Below the pieces are notes generated by a model. That model did no database searches, was not told the origin of the DNA, and saw only the letters and a list, made by a program, of their open reading frames with translations. The position numbers were made by a program, and so were the translations under genes. 64,000 bases of DNA from Subtercola sp. (GTDB lineage: Bacteria > Actinomycetota > Actinomycetes > Actinomycetales > Microbacteriaceae). Where the stretch lies: NCBI GenBank assembly GCA_025463765.1, contig JAODBC010000013.1, positions 124,001 through 188,000 on the forward strand, written 5' to 3'. Shown in pieces: positions 26,826 to 35,091 of the stretch (position 1 is its first letter; every line of letters starts with the position of its first letter).

Positions 26826-27746
26826 CTAACTAGTCGCTGGCGTGCGGAGTCTGTCGACCCACCATCGGGTAATGCGGAGGTCGTTCAGTGTGAATCGGCC
26901 GTCGGGGAGGGCTGCGCGAATGTGGTCGTCATCGAATAATCGGGTGGGCCGAATTCCGCTGGGTGGTTCGGGAGCGAAGGGTGCAGCTTCGCTTACGCCT
27001 TCATCGAGCATTCGGGCCTGTGCTTTGGCGACGAGAGGCACAACCATCGTCCACTCGGTGAGTTGGGCAAGCGCTCTGATCGCCCAGACCGGGGCGGGAA
27101 AAAAGATCGGCTTTGCATCGGCAACGCGGGCGATCCGGCGCACGGCTTCTCCGAGGGTCATCTCTTCGGCTCCCATAACGGAGACGGTCGGTTCGGCGAT
27201 GCGGCCTTCCAGGGCTGCGACGAGCACGTTGACCACGTCATGGATGGGTATGGGTCGCACCAATCGTTCGTGGTAGCCGACGGTTGCGAAGAGAGGGCAG
27301 GTTCGCACGGCGCGGGTCACGTGGTTCACCATATGGTCCCCGGGCCCGTAGATCATGCCCGATTTGAGGATCGTGTGGTCGATTCCGGAGCGGCGTACAA
27401 GCTCCTCTGCCGCCCACTTGGATTCGTGGTAGCCGGAGCCGCAATCCGGGCGGGCGCGCAAGAAGCTGACCATGACTATCCGCTTCACGCCGGCCCGACG
27501 AGCGGCCTCGATGACGGCGCGAGTACCGTCGACATGAACGCGCTCGAAGGTCTGGTCGCCAATTTCACGGTTGATCCCCGCGCAGTGCGCAACCGCGTCG
27601 CAGCCGGCCAAGGCCGTGGTGAGAGCTTCGACGTCGTCGATTCGTACACCAGTCTGACGCGAGATGATGACGGTCTCGGCCGGATCCAGCTGGGTGGCGA
27701 GGTTGCGCCCGACAAACCCGGTGCCGCCGGTGATGGCCACTTTCAT
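26826..27746 (-). CDS. NAD(P)-binding atypical SDR (NmrA/NDUFA9-like)
   Basis: 306 residues with AAGGAG just upstream of ATG 27746. The N-terminal nucleotide motif is GGTGFVGRNLA, followed by AHCAGINREIG and the active-site-like YHESKWAAEELVR, in which Tyr and Lys keep the usual spacing. The C-terminal third matches the NDUFA9/YbjT type. The substrate is unknown. It is divergent from an ArsR regulator, and two palindromes occupy the 67-bp gap, so it is very likely that regulator's target. Confidence 0.85.
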   Translation of the reverse strand: MKVAITGGTGFVGRNLATQLDPAETVIISRQTGVRIDDVEALTTALAGCDAVAHCAGINREIGDQTFERVHVDGTRAVIEAARRAGVKRIVMVSFLRARPDCGSGYHESKWAAEELVRRSGIDHTILKSGMIYGPGDHMVNHVTRAVRTCPLFATVGYHERLVRPIPIHDVVNVLVAALEGRIAEPTVSVMGAEEMTLGEAVRRIARVADAKPIFFPAPVWAIRALAQLTEWTMVVPLVAKAQARMLDEGVSEAAPFAPEPPSGIRPTRLFDDDHIRAALPDGRFTLNDLRITRWWVDRLRTPATS

Positions 27747-27765
27747 GATGTTGCTCCTTCGCTTA

Positions 27766-27806
27766 TTAGCAATGGAGCTAAACTATATATAGCAACAGTG
27801 CTATAT
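27766..27806. promoter_or_regulatory. Two palindromic operators between SDR and arsR-type genes
   Basis: Site 1 (27766-27781) is TTAGC-N6-GCTAA. Site 2 (27787-27806) is ATATAGCA-ACAG-TGCTATAT, with perfect 8-bp arms. Both contain the TAGC/GCTA half-site. Site 2 overlaps the -10-like TATATT (27802-27807), which ends 6 nt before the ArsR-family ATG, so occupancy would block transcription. Confidence 0.78.
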
Positions 27807-27813
27807 TGCAAAC

Positions 27814-28149
27814 ATGGCAGACACAGCGACAGAGATCTTCTCAGCCCTCGCCCATCCCACCCGTCGTCAGATTTTGCAAGACCTCAAAGATGGCGAGTTG
27901 GCAGCCGGCGAGATTGCCGCGAAGTTCAAGTCCACCGGGCCGACGATCTCCCGCCACCTGAGCGTTCTGCGTCAGGCAGGTCTCGTCACTGAGCGGCGAG
28001 ACGCCAATCGCATTCTGTACTCTCTGGCCAGCGAGCGACTCGCGCTGTCTGTCGGCGACTTTCTCTCGACCGTGTGCCCCGAACAAATTGTGTTGCGTGA
28101 GTCGCGAAAACACGGCACACCTCGAGGAAGCCGCGCTGTCGACGCGTAG
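27814..28149 (+). CDS. ArsR-family winged-helix repressor (SdpR-like autorepressor)
   Basis: 111 residues. The HTH is intact: IFSALAHPTRRQILQDLKDGELAAGEIAAKFKSTGPTISRHLSVLRQAGLVTERRDANRILYSL. The metal-binding ELCVC box of ArsR/SmtB sensors is absent, so it probably senses something other than metal or simply autoregulates, as SdpR does. The promoter appears leaderless (TATATT ends 6 nt before ATG). It should repress itself and the divergent SDR gene. Confidence 0.88.
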   Translation: MADTATEIFSALAHPTRRQILQDLKDGELAAGEIAAKFKSTGPTISRHLSVLRQAGLVTERRDANRILYSLASERLALSVGDFLSTVCPEQIVLRESRKHGTPRGSRAVDA

Positions 28150-28304
28150 TCGTGACTGGGTGGCGCAAAGGTGTTCGCGCAACTCGCTAACATGTCGGCT
28201 GTGACTTCCGTCACCGTTGCAGGGCCTGCCATACCACTCGACCCAATCTTTCGTGGCCACCGTTCCCGGTGGCAAGATGAAGGAATCGACGAGAGGATGC
28301 CGAC

Positions 28305-28646
28305 GTGACCTTCTATCTGATCTCCTTTCCCAGCGCGGCGATGCGCCTCGACGAATCGGAGTTCGCAGCAGCGGAACGCGATTCCCACGCGGTCATCGCC
28401 GAAATGAAGCTCGCGGGCGTCTACCGGTTCGGGGGTGGCATCGATGAGGATGTCGCGGCAGTACAGGTTGGCGCTGACGGCACCGTAACTCAGCAGACCT
28501 ACCCGCAGAGCCGGCAACTCAACGGCGGGATGACGATCATCGAGGTCGAAACCCGAGAAGAGGCGCTCGAATGGGCCCGCAAGACGACGGTCGGCTGCCA
28601 CACGGTGCAGGAGCTTCGGCAGTTCATGGACGACCCCGCGATCTGA
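28305..28646 (+). CDS. YciI/DGPF-like small protein
   Basis: 113 residues from GTG 28305. MTFYLISFPSAAMRL, FAAAERDSHAVIAEMKLAGVYRFGGGI, LNGGMTIIEVETREEALEWARK form the ferredoxin-like fold of YCII/DGPF-related proteins, which often accompany ECF sigma factors. No sigma gene is nearby. A catalytic role is unproven. The gene stands alone, and nothing distinctive was seen in the 155 bp upstream. Confidence 0.75.
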   Translation: MTFYLISFPSAAMRLDESEFAAAERDSHAVIAEMKLAGVYRFGGGIDEDVAAVQVGADGTVTQQTYPQSRQLNGGMTIIEVETREEALEWARKTTVGCHTVQELRQFMDDPAI

Positions 28647-28793
28647 ATGCCGTCGCCCGTTGAAACAGCGGAGATTCGCAACCAGTAACGGCTATGCGGC
28701 GTTTCCCTCGCCGAATCTCCGCTATTTTCGCCTACGGGATGGCGTCACGCAGTCGTGAGCCGGGTGCCGACCGCGGCGGTGGGGGGAACGTTT

Positions 28794-29990
28794 TTACTCG
28801 TGTTCCGGAAGCAGTGGTGCCGACCATCCCGAATCGCGGCCCAGCTGTGCGGCCCGCGAAACCGATGCTGCGCCGAAGCGGTCGCGAACGGCGTCGAGAA
28901 CGGTATCGAGGCGCGCCTCGTCGTTCCAGTCGATCGGCAGCTCTGGCGTGAGGCTGTCGGCCTTCGCTAGCTGCGACAGGGAGATTCCGATGAGGGTGAT
29001 GCCGCGCTGTGTGATCTGCGGATGCGCAGCGGCGAGGAGTTCACGCGCGACGGCGAGCAGCACCGTCGTGCGATCTGACCCCGTGCGCAGCGTGCGCGAC
29101 CGGGTTGCCTTGGCGAAGTCGCCGTAGCGGAGCCGCAAGATCACCGTGCGGCAGACACGATCGCCGTCGCGAAGGCGCCGGGCGAGCCGATCGACGATCT
29201 GGGTCAAGATGAGGTCGAGCTCGTCGGCCGTGCGCGGTCGGCTGCCGAGGGCTCGCTGCGAACCGATGGATGAGCGGCGACGCGTCGTGTCGACGGGGCG
29301 CGGATCTTGCAGCCTGGCCAGGGCGTGCAGGTGCGCACCCGACGCGCGACCCAGCACTCTTTCGGCTGTCGCGGCCTCGAGCTCGGCCAGCTGCCCGACG
29401 GTCGTGATGCCGAGCCGATGCAGCTTTTCGGCGGTCGCTGCGCCGACTCCCCACAACCGTTCGACCGGCAACGGGAGAAGGAAGGCCTGCTCCTGCTCGG
29501 GTTCGACCACGAGCAGCCCGTTCGGCTTGCTGACCGCGCTGGCGACTTTGGCGAGAAACTTCGTTCGCGCGACACCGACCGAGATCGCCAGGCCGACCTC
29601 TGCATGCACTCGCTCCCGCAAGCGCACGGCGATCTGTTCGGGCGAGCCCGCTAGACGACGTAGACCCCCGACTTCTAAGAATGCTTCGTCGATCGAGAGC
29701 CCTTCGACGAGCGGCGTCGTATCGTGGAAGATCGCGAAGACGCTTCGGCTGGCCGCCGAGTAGGCCTCCATGCGGGGCGGAACCACGACCGCATCAGGGC
29801 AGAGGTCGCGCGCCTGCCGACCGCCCATGGCGGTGCGCACCCCTCGCGCCTTGGCCTCATAGCTGGCCGCCAGAACCACACCGCCGCCGACGATGACCGG
29901 CCGGCCCCGCAGCGCAGGGGCGTCCCGCTGCTCCACCGACGCGTAGAAAGCATCGAGATCGGCATGCAGCACGGTCGCCTCGCCTCGCAT
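28794..29990 (-). CDS. dinB: DNA polymerase IV (Y-family)
   Basis: 398 residues. Palm motifs include LHADLDAFYASVE (Asp11, metal ligand; Tyr steric gate region) and GLSIDEAFLEVGG (the Asp-Glu pair). The thumb has the helix-hairpin-helix LWGVGAATAEKLHRLGITTVGQLAEL, and the little-finger domain starts at RRSSIGSQRALG. It copies damaged templates with low fidelity. The C-terminal beta-clamp motif is not obvious. No LexA box was identified upstream, where TCAGCCG-type short repeats occur at 30059-30110. Confidence 0.93.
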   Translation of the reverse strand: MRGEATVLHADLDAFYASVEQRDAPALRGRPVIVGGGVVLAASYEAKARGVRTAMGGRQARDLCPDAVVVPPRMEAYSAASRSVFAIFHDTTPLVEGLSIDEAFLEVGGLRRLAGSPEQIAVRLRERVHAEVGLAISVGVARTKFLAKVASAVSKPNGLLVVEPEQEQAFLLPLPVERLWGVGAATAEKLHRLGITTVGQLAELEAATAERVLGRASGAHLHALARLQDPRPVDTTRRRSSIGSQRALGSRPRTADELDLILTQIVDRLARRLRDGDRVCRTVILRLRYGDFAKATRSRTLRTGSDRTTVLLAVARELLAAAHPQITQRGITLIGISLSQLAKADSLTPELPIDWNDEARLDTVLDAVRDRFGAASVSRAAQLGRDSGWSAPLLPEHE

Positions 29991-30165
29991 CTCACGCCTC
30001 CTGCCGGTTGCCCTCCGAGCATCGTTTCAGGCACGGGTGACACTGACCGGTTGGGATGATCAGCCGGCCGTCAGCGTCAGCCGACCGTCAGCCGGCCGTC
30101 GATCGGTCGTCGAACGGCCATCAATGGCGAGCTCGACCGCTGCTTGCTTTGGCCGGATAATCTGA

Positions 30166-30573
30166 GATTCATGCCTGATACCGCGCAACAGCCGTTTCTT
30201 CACCTACCTCGAATCCATCGGTGACGGCCAAGGGTTCCACGAACGCAGCCACGGGGAATCGTTCCTCGACCTGGTCATTTCCCGCTCCAGGGTGCGGGGT
30301 CTCTGGGTGTTCGACGAGCCAGAATCGGCGCTCTCCGTTCCCGGCTGTCTGGCGTTGATCGGGCTGATGCACGACCTCGTCGAAGGCGGATCGCAGATCG
30401 TTCTGTCGACGCATTCCCCGATCCTCGCCGCGTACCCCGGTGCCGACCTGATCGAGGTCGGCGAATGGGGGCTCCGTGCGAGCGAATACGACGACCTCGA
30501 CCTCGTGCGAACGTGGCGTTCGTTCCTGGACTCGCCTGAACGCTACTTACGACACCTCGCTGTCGACGACTGA
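30166..30573 (+). pseudogene. C-terminal remnant of an AAA/ABC-type ATPase, Walker A missing
   Basis: The frame opens after a TGA at 30163 and reads RFFTYLESIGDGQGFHERSHGESFLDLVISR, then GLWVFDEPESALS (signature-like SHGES plus Walker B) and QIVLSTHSPILAAYPGADLIEV (His switch), ending RYLRHLAVDD. This is the distal half of a SMC/ABC-like AAA ATPase. No start codon fits, and the N-terminal half with Walker A is gone, so it cannot bind ATP normally. GTG 30292 could start only a 93-residue fragment. Confidence 0.75.
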
Positions 30574-30596
30574 AGGCGCGAGGGTAAGTTGAGAAC

Positions 30597-30815
30597 ATGA
30601 ACAACCGTGTCGGTCGAATAGTGTTGGTGGTCGTCGGCGTGATCGCTCTCATCGTGGGCGTGGTGTTTGCCGGGCAGGGTGCGAACCTCATCCCCGGCAG
30701 TTCGATGACCGGTGATCGCATGTGGTTGTACATCGGAGTCATTGTCGCCGTGGTCGGCGTCGTTCTGATCGTGCTCGGCCTGCGCCGACCGGGGCGCGGC
30801 CGAGCAGATAGGTGA
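30597..30815 (+). CDS. Small two-helix membrane protein
   Basis: 72 residues. Two hydrophobic helices (IVLVVVGVIALIVGVVFAGQGANLI and WLYIGVIVAVVGVVLIVLGL) are separated by a short loop (PGSSMTGDRM) and followed by an Arg-rich tail. The layout recurs among conserved actinobacterial hypotheticals. The ATG lies 23 bp after the ATPase remnant. No function is known. Confidence 0.7.
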   Translation: MNNRVGRIVLVVVGVIALIVGVVFAGQGANLIPGSSMTGDRMWLYIGVIVAVVGVVLIVLGLRRPGRGRADR

Positions 30816-30989
30816 GCTGCGGCGGCGCGGCGGTCGTTGAACTGCGCGACAAAGTCGGCTAGCACTCGTCGCCGCTCTGCCGGATCTTCGATGTCGTCGC
30901 CACGCCCGCGTCTTCGGCGTCGGGATTCCGCTGAGATACTGGGCACTCAGCAGCACTGAATCCCCACGCCTCTTCAGTCAGACGGGACT

Positions 30990-31649
30990 ATGAACCGATC
31001 GAATCTGCGCACCTGGACCGTTGACGCCAACGACGGCATCGTCGCGACTGCGGGGGTGCTCGAAGGGTTCGCCGGTGCAGGGGCGAACGAACATGCCCTG
31101 CTGACCGCCGCCATCGTGGCAAGCATTGCGGGCGCGCTCAGCCTCGGAGGCGCGAGATGGGCCGAATACGCTGCAGAACGCGAAGCACAGCTGCGGATCA
31201 TCGCCGAAGAAACCGCGCAGTTGTCATTGGAGCCCGAACGAGGAATCGAAGAACTTGCGCTGAACTTCGAAAGGAGAGGAGTCTCACAGGCGGTCGCCCG
31301 CCAGGTCGCTGAAGAACTCAGCGTGCAAGACGCACTCGCTGCGAAACTTGACGCCCAGCACAACATCCGAGAAGTGATTGCACGCACCGCACCACTTGTC
31401 GTCGCGAGTGGCGCGGTACTCTTCTTTCTTCTCGGCGCGGCGGTGCCACTGATCATCACACTTCTCGTGCCCGCGCCCCTTGAAGACGCAGCGATACTGC
31501 TGGCTGTGACGGCGTCATTGATCGTCACCTCCGTCGTCAGCGCCCGAGGTGGCGGAACACTGTTCTGGCAGACACTCGCCAGAACACTGATCGTCGGACT
31601 CGGAACGCTCGGAATCAGCTACCTCATCGGCACGCTGATCTTCGCGTAG
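30990..31649 (+). CDS. VIT1/CCC1-family transporter
   Basis: 219 residues. WTVDANDGIVATAGVLEGFAGAGA is the metal-site helix that begins this family, and SIAGALSLGGARWAEYAAEREAQ is the second signature. A hydrophilic domain (residues ~75-130, rich in Glu/Gln) precedes three C-terminal helices. Relatives move Fe2+ or Mn2+ out of the cytoplasm. It is single, with 340 bp of flanking non-coding DNA in total. Confidence 0.86.
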   Translation: MNRSNLRTWTVDANDGIVATAGVLEGFAGAGANEHALLTAAIVASIAGALSLGGARWAEYAAEREAQLRIIAEETAQLSLEPERGIEELALNFERRGVSQAVARQVAEELSVQDALAAKLDAQHNIREVIARTAPLVVASGAVLFFLLGAAVPLIITLLVPAPLEDAAILLAVTASLIVTSVVSARGGGTLFWQTLARTLIVGLGTLGISYLIGTLIFA

Positions 31650-31894
31650 CTCGTGCGATTCCTGGTTGACTGGAGAGGTGATCCGAGTTCACCTGAACGG
31701 GCGAACCCAGATCGCATCCCGACACCGCTCTGAAGTGGAACCGTTTTGGTGAAGGCGAGCAATGCGGCGGGCCCGGCCAGACGAACCCCGTCACACTCCA
31801 CCTGCTGCCTTTGTGAGCCCCGGATGGGCGGGAACGTCTAGAGTCGCAGGCTGATCGTTGTTTGCGGAACAGTTACCAACGGAAGGGCGGCGTC

Positions 31895-33115
31895 ATGTCG
31901 GCTAGGGAAACATTCGAGCTCACCGAGCATCGGCTCACGGTGCCGCTTGTTCACGGAAGTGAGGATGGTCGCACCATCGAGATCTTCGCCAGGGTGGTCA
32001 CGGCGCCCGACGGCCGGGATCGACCGTTCCTGTTGTTCCTTCAGGGCGGTCCGGGGCATGAATCGCCACGGCCTATTGCCCTGCCCGGCACACCGTCATG
32101 GTTGCAGCGCGCGCTGCAGGATTATCGCGTCGTTCTGCTCGACCAGCGCGGCACCGGTCTGTCTACACCCTACGGTGCGCCGGGACCCGATCCTGCGGTC
32201 GACGCCGAGTGGCTCACGCACTTTCGCGCCGATGCCATCGTGCAGGACGCGGAGCTCTTACGAGAGCACCTCGGGGCATCGACGTGGAGCCTGCTGGGCC
32301 AGTCGTTCGGCGGCTTCTGCTCCCTGCACTACCTCAGCGTCGCCCCCGACAGCCTTCGCGAGGTCTACTTCACGGGCGGGCTGCCGCCGGTGGGGCGCCC
32401 CGTCGACGACATCTACTCCGCGACCTATGGCCGGATGCGCACCCTCACCGAGCGATACTACGACCGGTTCCCCGGTGACCGTGAACGTTTCGCGAATCTG
32501 CTCGAGCTCAGCGCAGCGGGAGAGCTGCGTACCCCGACAGGGGAGCCGATCTCGCAGCGGCTGCTTCGCACGATCGGGCACCAGCTCGGCATGGACGGGG
32601 GAGCGGAGCAGCTGCACTATCTGCTCGAACGTGACCCCGCATCATCCGCGTTCACCCACGATCTCGCGGCTGCGTTCTCTTTCGGTGCTCGAGACCCGAT
32701 CTACGCGGTGCTGCACGAGTCGAGTTACACCGACGGCGGTCGCACCCGATGGTCGGCCGAGCGAGTGGAGCCCGCAGATTTTCTCGGCGACTCTTTGCTG
32801 TTCACCGGCGAGCACCTCTTCTCCTGGCATTTCGATGACATCGCCGAGTTGCGACCGTACCGTGCGGTGGCGTCGATCCTCGCTGAGCATGACTGGCCAC
32901 GGTTGTTCGACGCCAATGTGCTCTCTTCAGTCGACGTGCCCTGCGCGGCCGCGATCTACGTCGACGACCCCTTCGTCGACCGCGAGTTCTCAGAGGAGAC
33001 CGCCGACCTCATCCCCTCGCTGAAGCGCTGGGTGACCGACGAGCACCTCCACAACGGGCTCCGCACTTCGGGTGGCGCCGTGCTCGACCGCCTGATCGGC
33101 TTATCGCCCGCCTGA
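31895..33115 (+). CDS. pip: Proline iminopeptidase-like alpha/beta hydrolase (S33)
   Basis: 406 residues from ATG 31895, with GGAAGGG 7 bp upstream. Strand LLFLQGGPGHESPRP carries the HGGPG-type oxyanion loop and VVLLDQRGTGLSTP the DQRG(T/S)G signature of prolyl aminopeptidases. The nucleophile is Ser137 in LLGQSFGGFCSLHYL. A cap domain of ~150 residues follows. It should remove N-terminal proline from peptides in the cytoplasm. The 245 bp upstream hold no gene. Confidence 0.88.
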   Translation: MSARETFELTEHRLTVPLVHGSEDGRTIEIFARVVTAPDGRDRPFLLFLQGGPGHESPRPIALPGTPSWLQRALQDYRVVLLDQRGTGLSTPYGAPGPDPAVDAEWLTHFRADAIVQDAELLREHLGASTWSLLGQSFGGFCSLHYLSVAPDSLREVYFTGGLPPVGRPVDDIYSATYGRMRTLTERYYDRFPGDRERFANLLELSAAGELRTPTGEPISQRLLRTIGHQLGMDGGAEQLHYLLERDPASSAFTHDLAAAFSFGARDPIYAVLHESSYTDGGRTRWSAERVEPADFLGDSLLFTGEHLFSWHFDDIAELRPYRAVASILAEHDWPRLFDANVLSSVDVPCAAAIYVDDPFVDREFSEETADLIPSLKRWVTDEHLHNGLRTSGGAVLDRLIGLSPA

Positions 33116-33338
33116 CCAATTCGCACAATATTCACGCGCCGCCCTTCGCGGCTGGGAGCATACGTATTACGCCTCGCTCACCGACGACTTCCGCTGGCGA
33201 ACGCCCGAGACCCTTCACCGGTTCGGCGCTGACGGCGATTCCGATGGTCTGCAACACAATGCGACGTACTACGGCGGCGCATTCGAATGCTGCACGTTAG
33301 ACGGGCCGCGCAGGTGGCCTGGTAGATGTCGATGCTGA
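33114..33338 (+). pseudogene. Possible remnant of a decayed gene
   Basis: This stretch has no start codon, but one frame reads ALRGWEHTYYASLTDDFRWRTPETLHRFGADGDSDGLQHNATYYGG, then drifts to a stop at 33336. The codons are typical of high-GC coding sequence, and the charged/aromatic balance looks like a folded protein. The family was not recognised. It overlaps the last bases of the peptidase gene in another frame. Confidence 0.35.
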
Positions 33339-33369
33339 ATCGGATGTGGTTGGAAGTTAGGCTTCCTCC

Positions 33370-33843
33370 ATGTCGAAACATGCGCCGCCAGCTCCTCCGA
33401 TGCAGGCGCGGTTCGAGTCGGATGCCTTTGTCAATCAGAGCCCGTTGAGCGGGCGGAGGAAGCCCCAGAAGCGCTGGGTCAAATACTTCTTACTCGTCAT
33501 CGGGTGTCTTGTCGGTTTGATGATTGTGCTTGCGTTCGCCGATGGAATCGGGTCTGGGATCTGGTGGCGAGACGCCTCAACAGCGACCTGCGCGGTGAGA
33601 ACGATTTCACGCCACGACACTTACGGCAAGAGCGGGTATCTCGGCACGGTCTTTGACGTGGAATCGAGCTGCGGAGCCCTTCAGGTGACCAACGGCGGCG
33701 GGAGCATGGGACTCGATGAGGAGGGCGCTGACGCGCTCGGCGAGACGCTTCAGATCGGTAAAACCTACGAAATGAGTCTCCGCGGGTGGATTGGCTGGCC
33801 CAACGAACGGCAGGCCATTGTTGAGGCCACGCTGCTGCCGTGA
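33370..33843 (+). CDS. Single-pass membrane protein of unknown function
   Basis: 157 residues. A 37-residue cytoplasmic tail, rich in Pro and basic residues, precedes one helix (KYFLLVIGCLVGLMIVLAFADG). About 95 extracellular residues then follow with two cysteines (ATCAVRT and ESSCGALQV) suited to a disulfide. The external part is beta-rich. No family recognised, no operon partner. Confidence 0.65.
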   Translation: MSKHAPPAPPMQARFESDAFVNQSPLSGRRKPQKRWVKYFLLVIGCLVGLMIVLAFADGIGSGIWWRDASTATCAVRTISRHDTYGKSGYLGTVFDVESSCGALQVTNGGGSMGLDEEGADALGETLQIGKTYEMSLRGWIGWPNERQAIVEATLLP

Positions 33844-34049
33844 CGTTCGAGACGACGAGTTGTCGCAAATCCTTCTAACGCCTTGCTCGTCGACGTGGAT
33901 CGGTTCCCGACGATTCGGGGTTCTCTCTGCGTTCGGAGAAGTCGACTCGGCGTGCCTCGAACGTCGCCGTGTCGTACGCTCGAAAGAGCCCGACGCGTAC
34001 GCGAGGGCGCACGCGTGCCACCAGGGCCAGGATGAGCAGGAGATCCGCT

Positions 34050-34727
34050 GTGCTGAAAGTGCTCAGCTACAACTTGTGGCACGGTCGCGCCCAACGCGAA
34101 CTCGAGTCGCTCATCACGACTCACTCTCCCGACGTTTTGTGCGTTCAGGAAGCGTACTCATCGAGCCTGCCGAACCGGCTCGGCGACCTCACACTGGCAT
34201 CCGGCACGACGGGTAACCGTCTGGCTGTGGCTCTTTACGTACGACCTGAGCGCTTCATCGTCGAGGCGGCAGCAAAGATCAAGCTGTCCGAGTCGCGGCA
34301 TGACCGACTCGTCGGCGGCACCGATCACCGACTGGTCGTAGCGCGAGTGCATGACAGGCAGACGGACCGCCGCTTGGTCTTGGGGTCGTTTCACGGCACG
34401 CCGTTCACGGACTCTAACGCGTTCCGACGCCTTCAGGTCGACGACGCCCACGAAGCTCTGCGGAGGCTGGGGCCCGGACTGCCGACGGTGATGGCCGGTG
34501 ACTACAACCATCCCATCTTGCTCAGCATGCTGCGTCGCCACCTCAAACGTCGCGGCTTCACGGTCGCGCGCACAGCCACCAGTACATTCCACAAGAACCG
34601 GAGCCTCGTGCGAGGTAAGTTCGACCTCGCTACCATCTCCGGGCTCGATATCGGCAGCGCCGACGTGCTGCCCCGAGGAGCATCAGACCACCGGCCGGTG
34701 CTCTTCACCTTCGAGTACGCGCACTGA
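34050..34727 (+). CDS. Endonuclease/exonuclease/phosphatase (EEP) family protein
   Basis: 225 residues from GTG 34050, chosen because AGGAG lies 7 bp upstream and the fold begins at LKVLSYNLWHG (catalytic Asn). ITTHSPDVLCVQEAY supplies the metal-binding Glu, LVLGSFHGTPF and TVMAGDYNHP the Asp-X-Asn pair, and ASDHRPVLFTF the terminal catalytic Asp-His. These enzymes cleave phosphodiesters in nucleic acids or lipids; no signal peptide was seen, so it is cytoplasmic. ATG 34032 is the alternative start. Confidence 0.85.
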   Translation: MLKVLSYNLWHGRAQRELESLITTHSPDVLCVQEAYSSSLPNRLGDLTLASGTTGNRLAVALYVRPERFIVEAAAKIKLSESRHDRLVGGTDHRLVVARVHDRQTDRRLVLGSFHGTPFTDSNAFRRLQVDDAHEALRRLGPGLPTVMAGDYNHPILLSMLRRHLKRRGFTVARTATSTFHKNRSLVRGKFDLATISGLDIGSADVLPRGASDHRPVLFTFEYAH

Positions 34728-35091
34728 GCTGGGGAGTTACCCGCCGGAGCACAGACGACTGTCGCGCCGACGAAGCCACAGATGATGACGAAGCCGCAGA
34801 AGCTGAAGCCGCAGAAGCTGAAGACCCGGAAGCTGAAGTCCCAGTCTGTCCAGATCGCACAGACACGCTCGTGTGGCGGATTCTGTCAGGTTGCACTGAG
34901 CCGTGTCCGCTCGTATGGAGAACCGTAAACGACCTTCCGACCTCTGCCCCGAAAAGGACTGCCGAAGTTTGGTCGGCGAATTCTGCGTCCTGATTACCTG
35001 ACGAATCGATCGAACCTCACACTCCTCCTTTGTGATGAAAAAGGCTCGACTGGCTCGCAACAGAAACGCCGTGGCCCCTAACGTGAGGGGC
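34728..35091. other. Gene-free gap with a 15-bp tandem repeat
   Basis: No convincing gene. Three tandem 15-bp units (34791-34805, 34806-34820, 34821-34835) read AAGCCGCAGAAGCTG twice and AAGACCCGGAAGCTG once. In one frame they would encode Lys/Pro/Gln/Leu repeats. The last 60 bp may contain a longer GTG start (35032) for the kinase that follows. Confidence 0.6.

Noticed and set aside
29991-30165. LexA/SOS box upstream of dinB
   Set aside because: The only GAAC/GTTC-like words are isolated and not in the actinobacterial TCGAAC-N4-GTTCGA arrangement.
34705-34896. Ser/Ala-rich minus-strand small ORF
   Set aside because: It is the reverse reading of the 15-bp tandem repeat and shows no start signal or conservation pattern.
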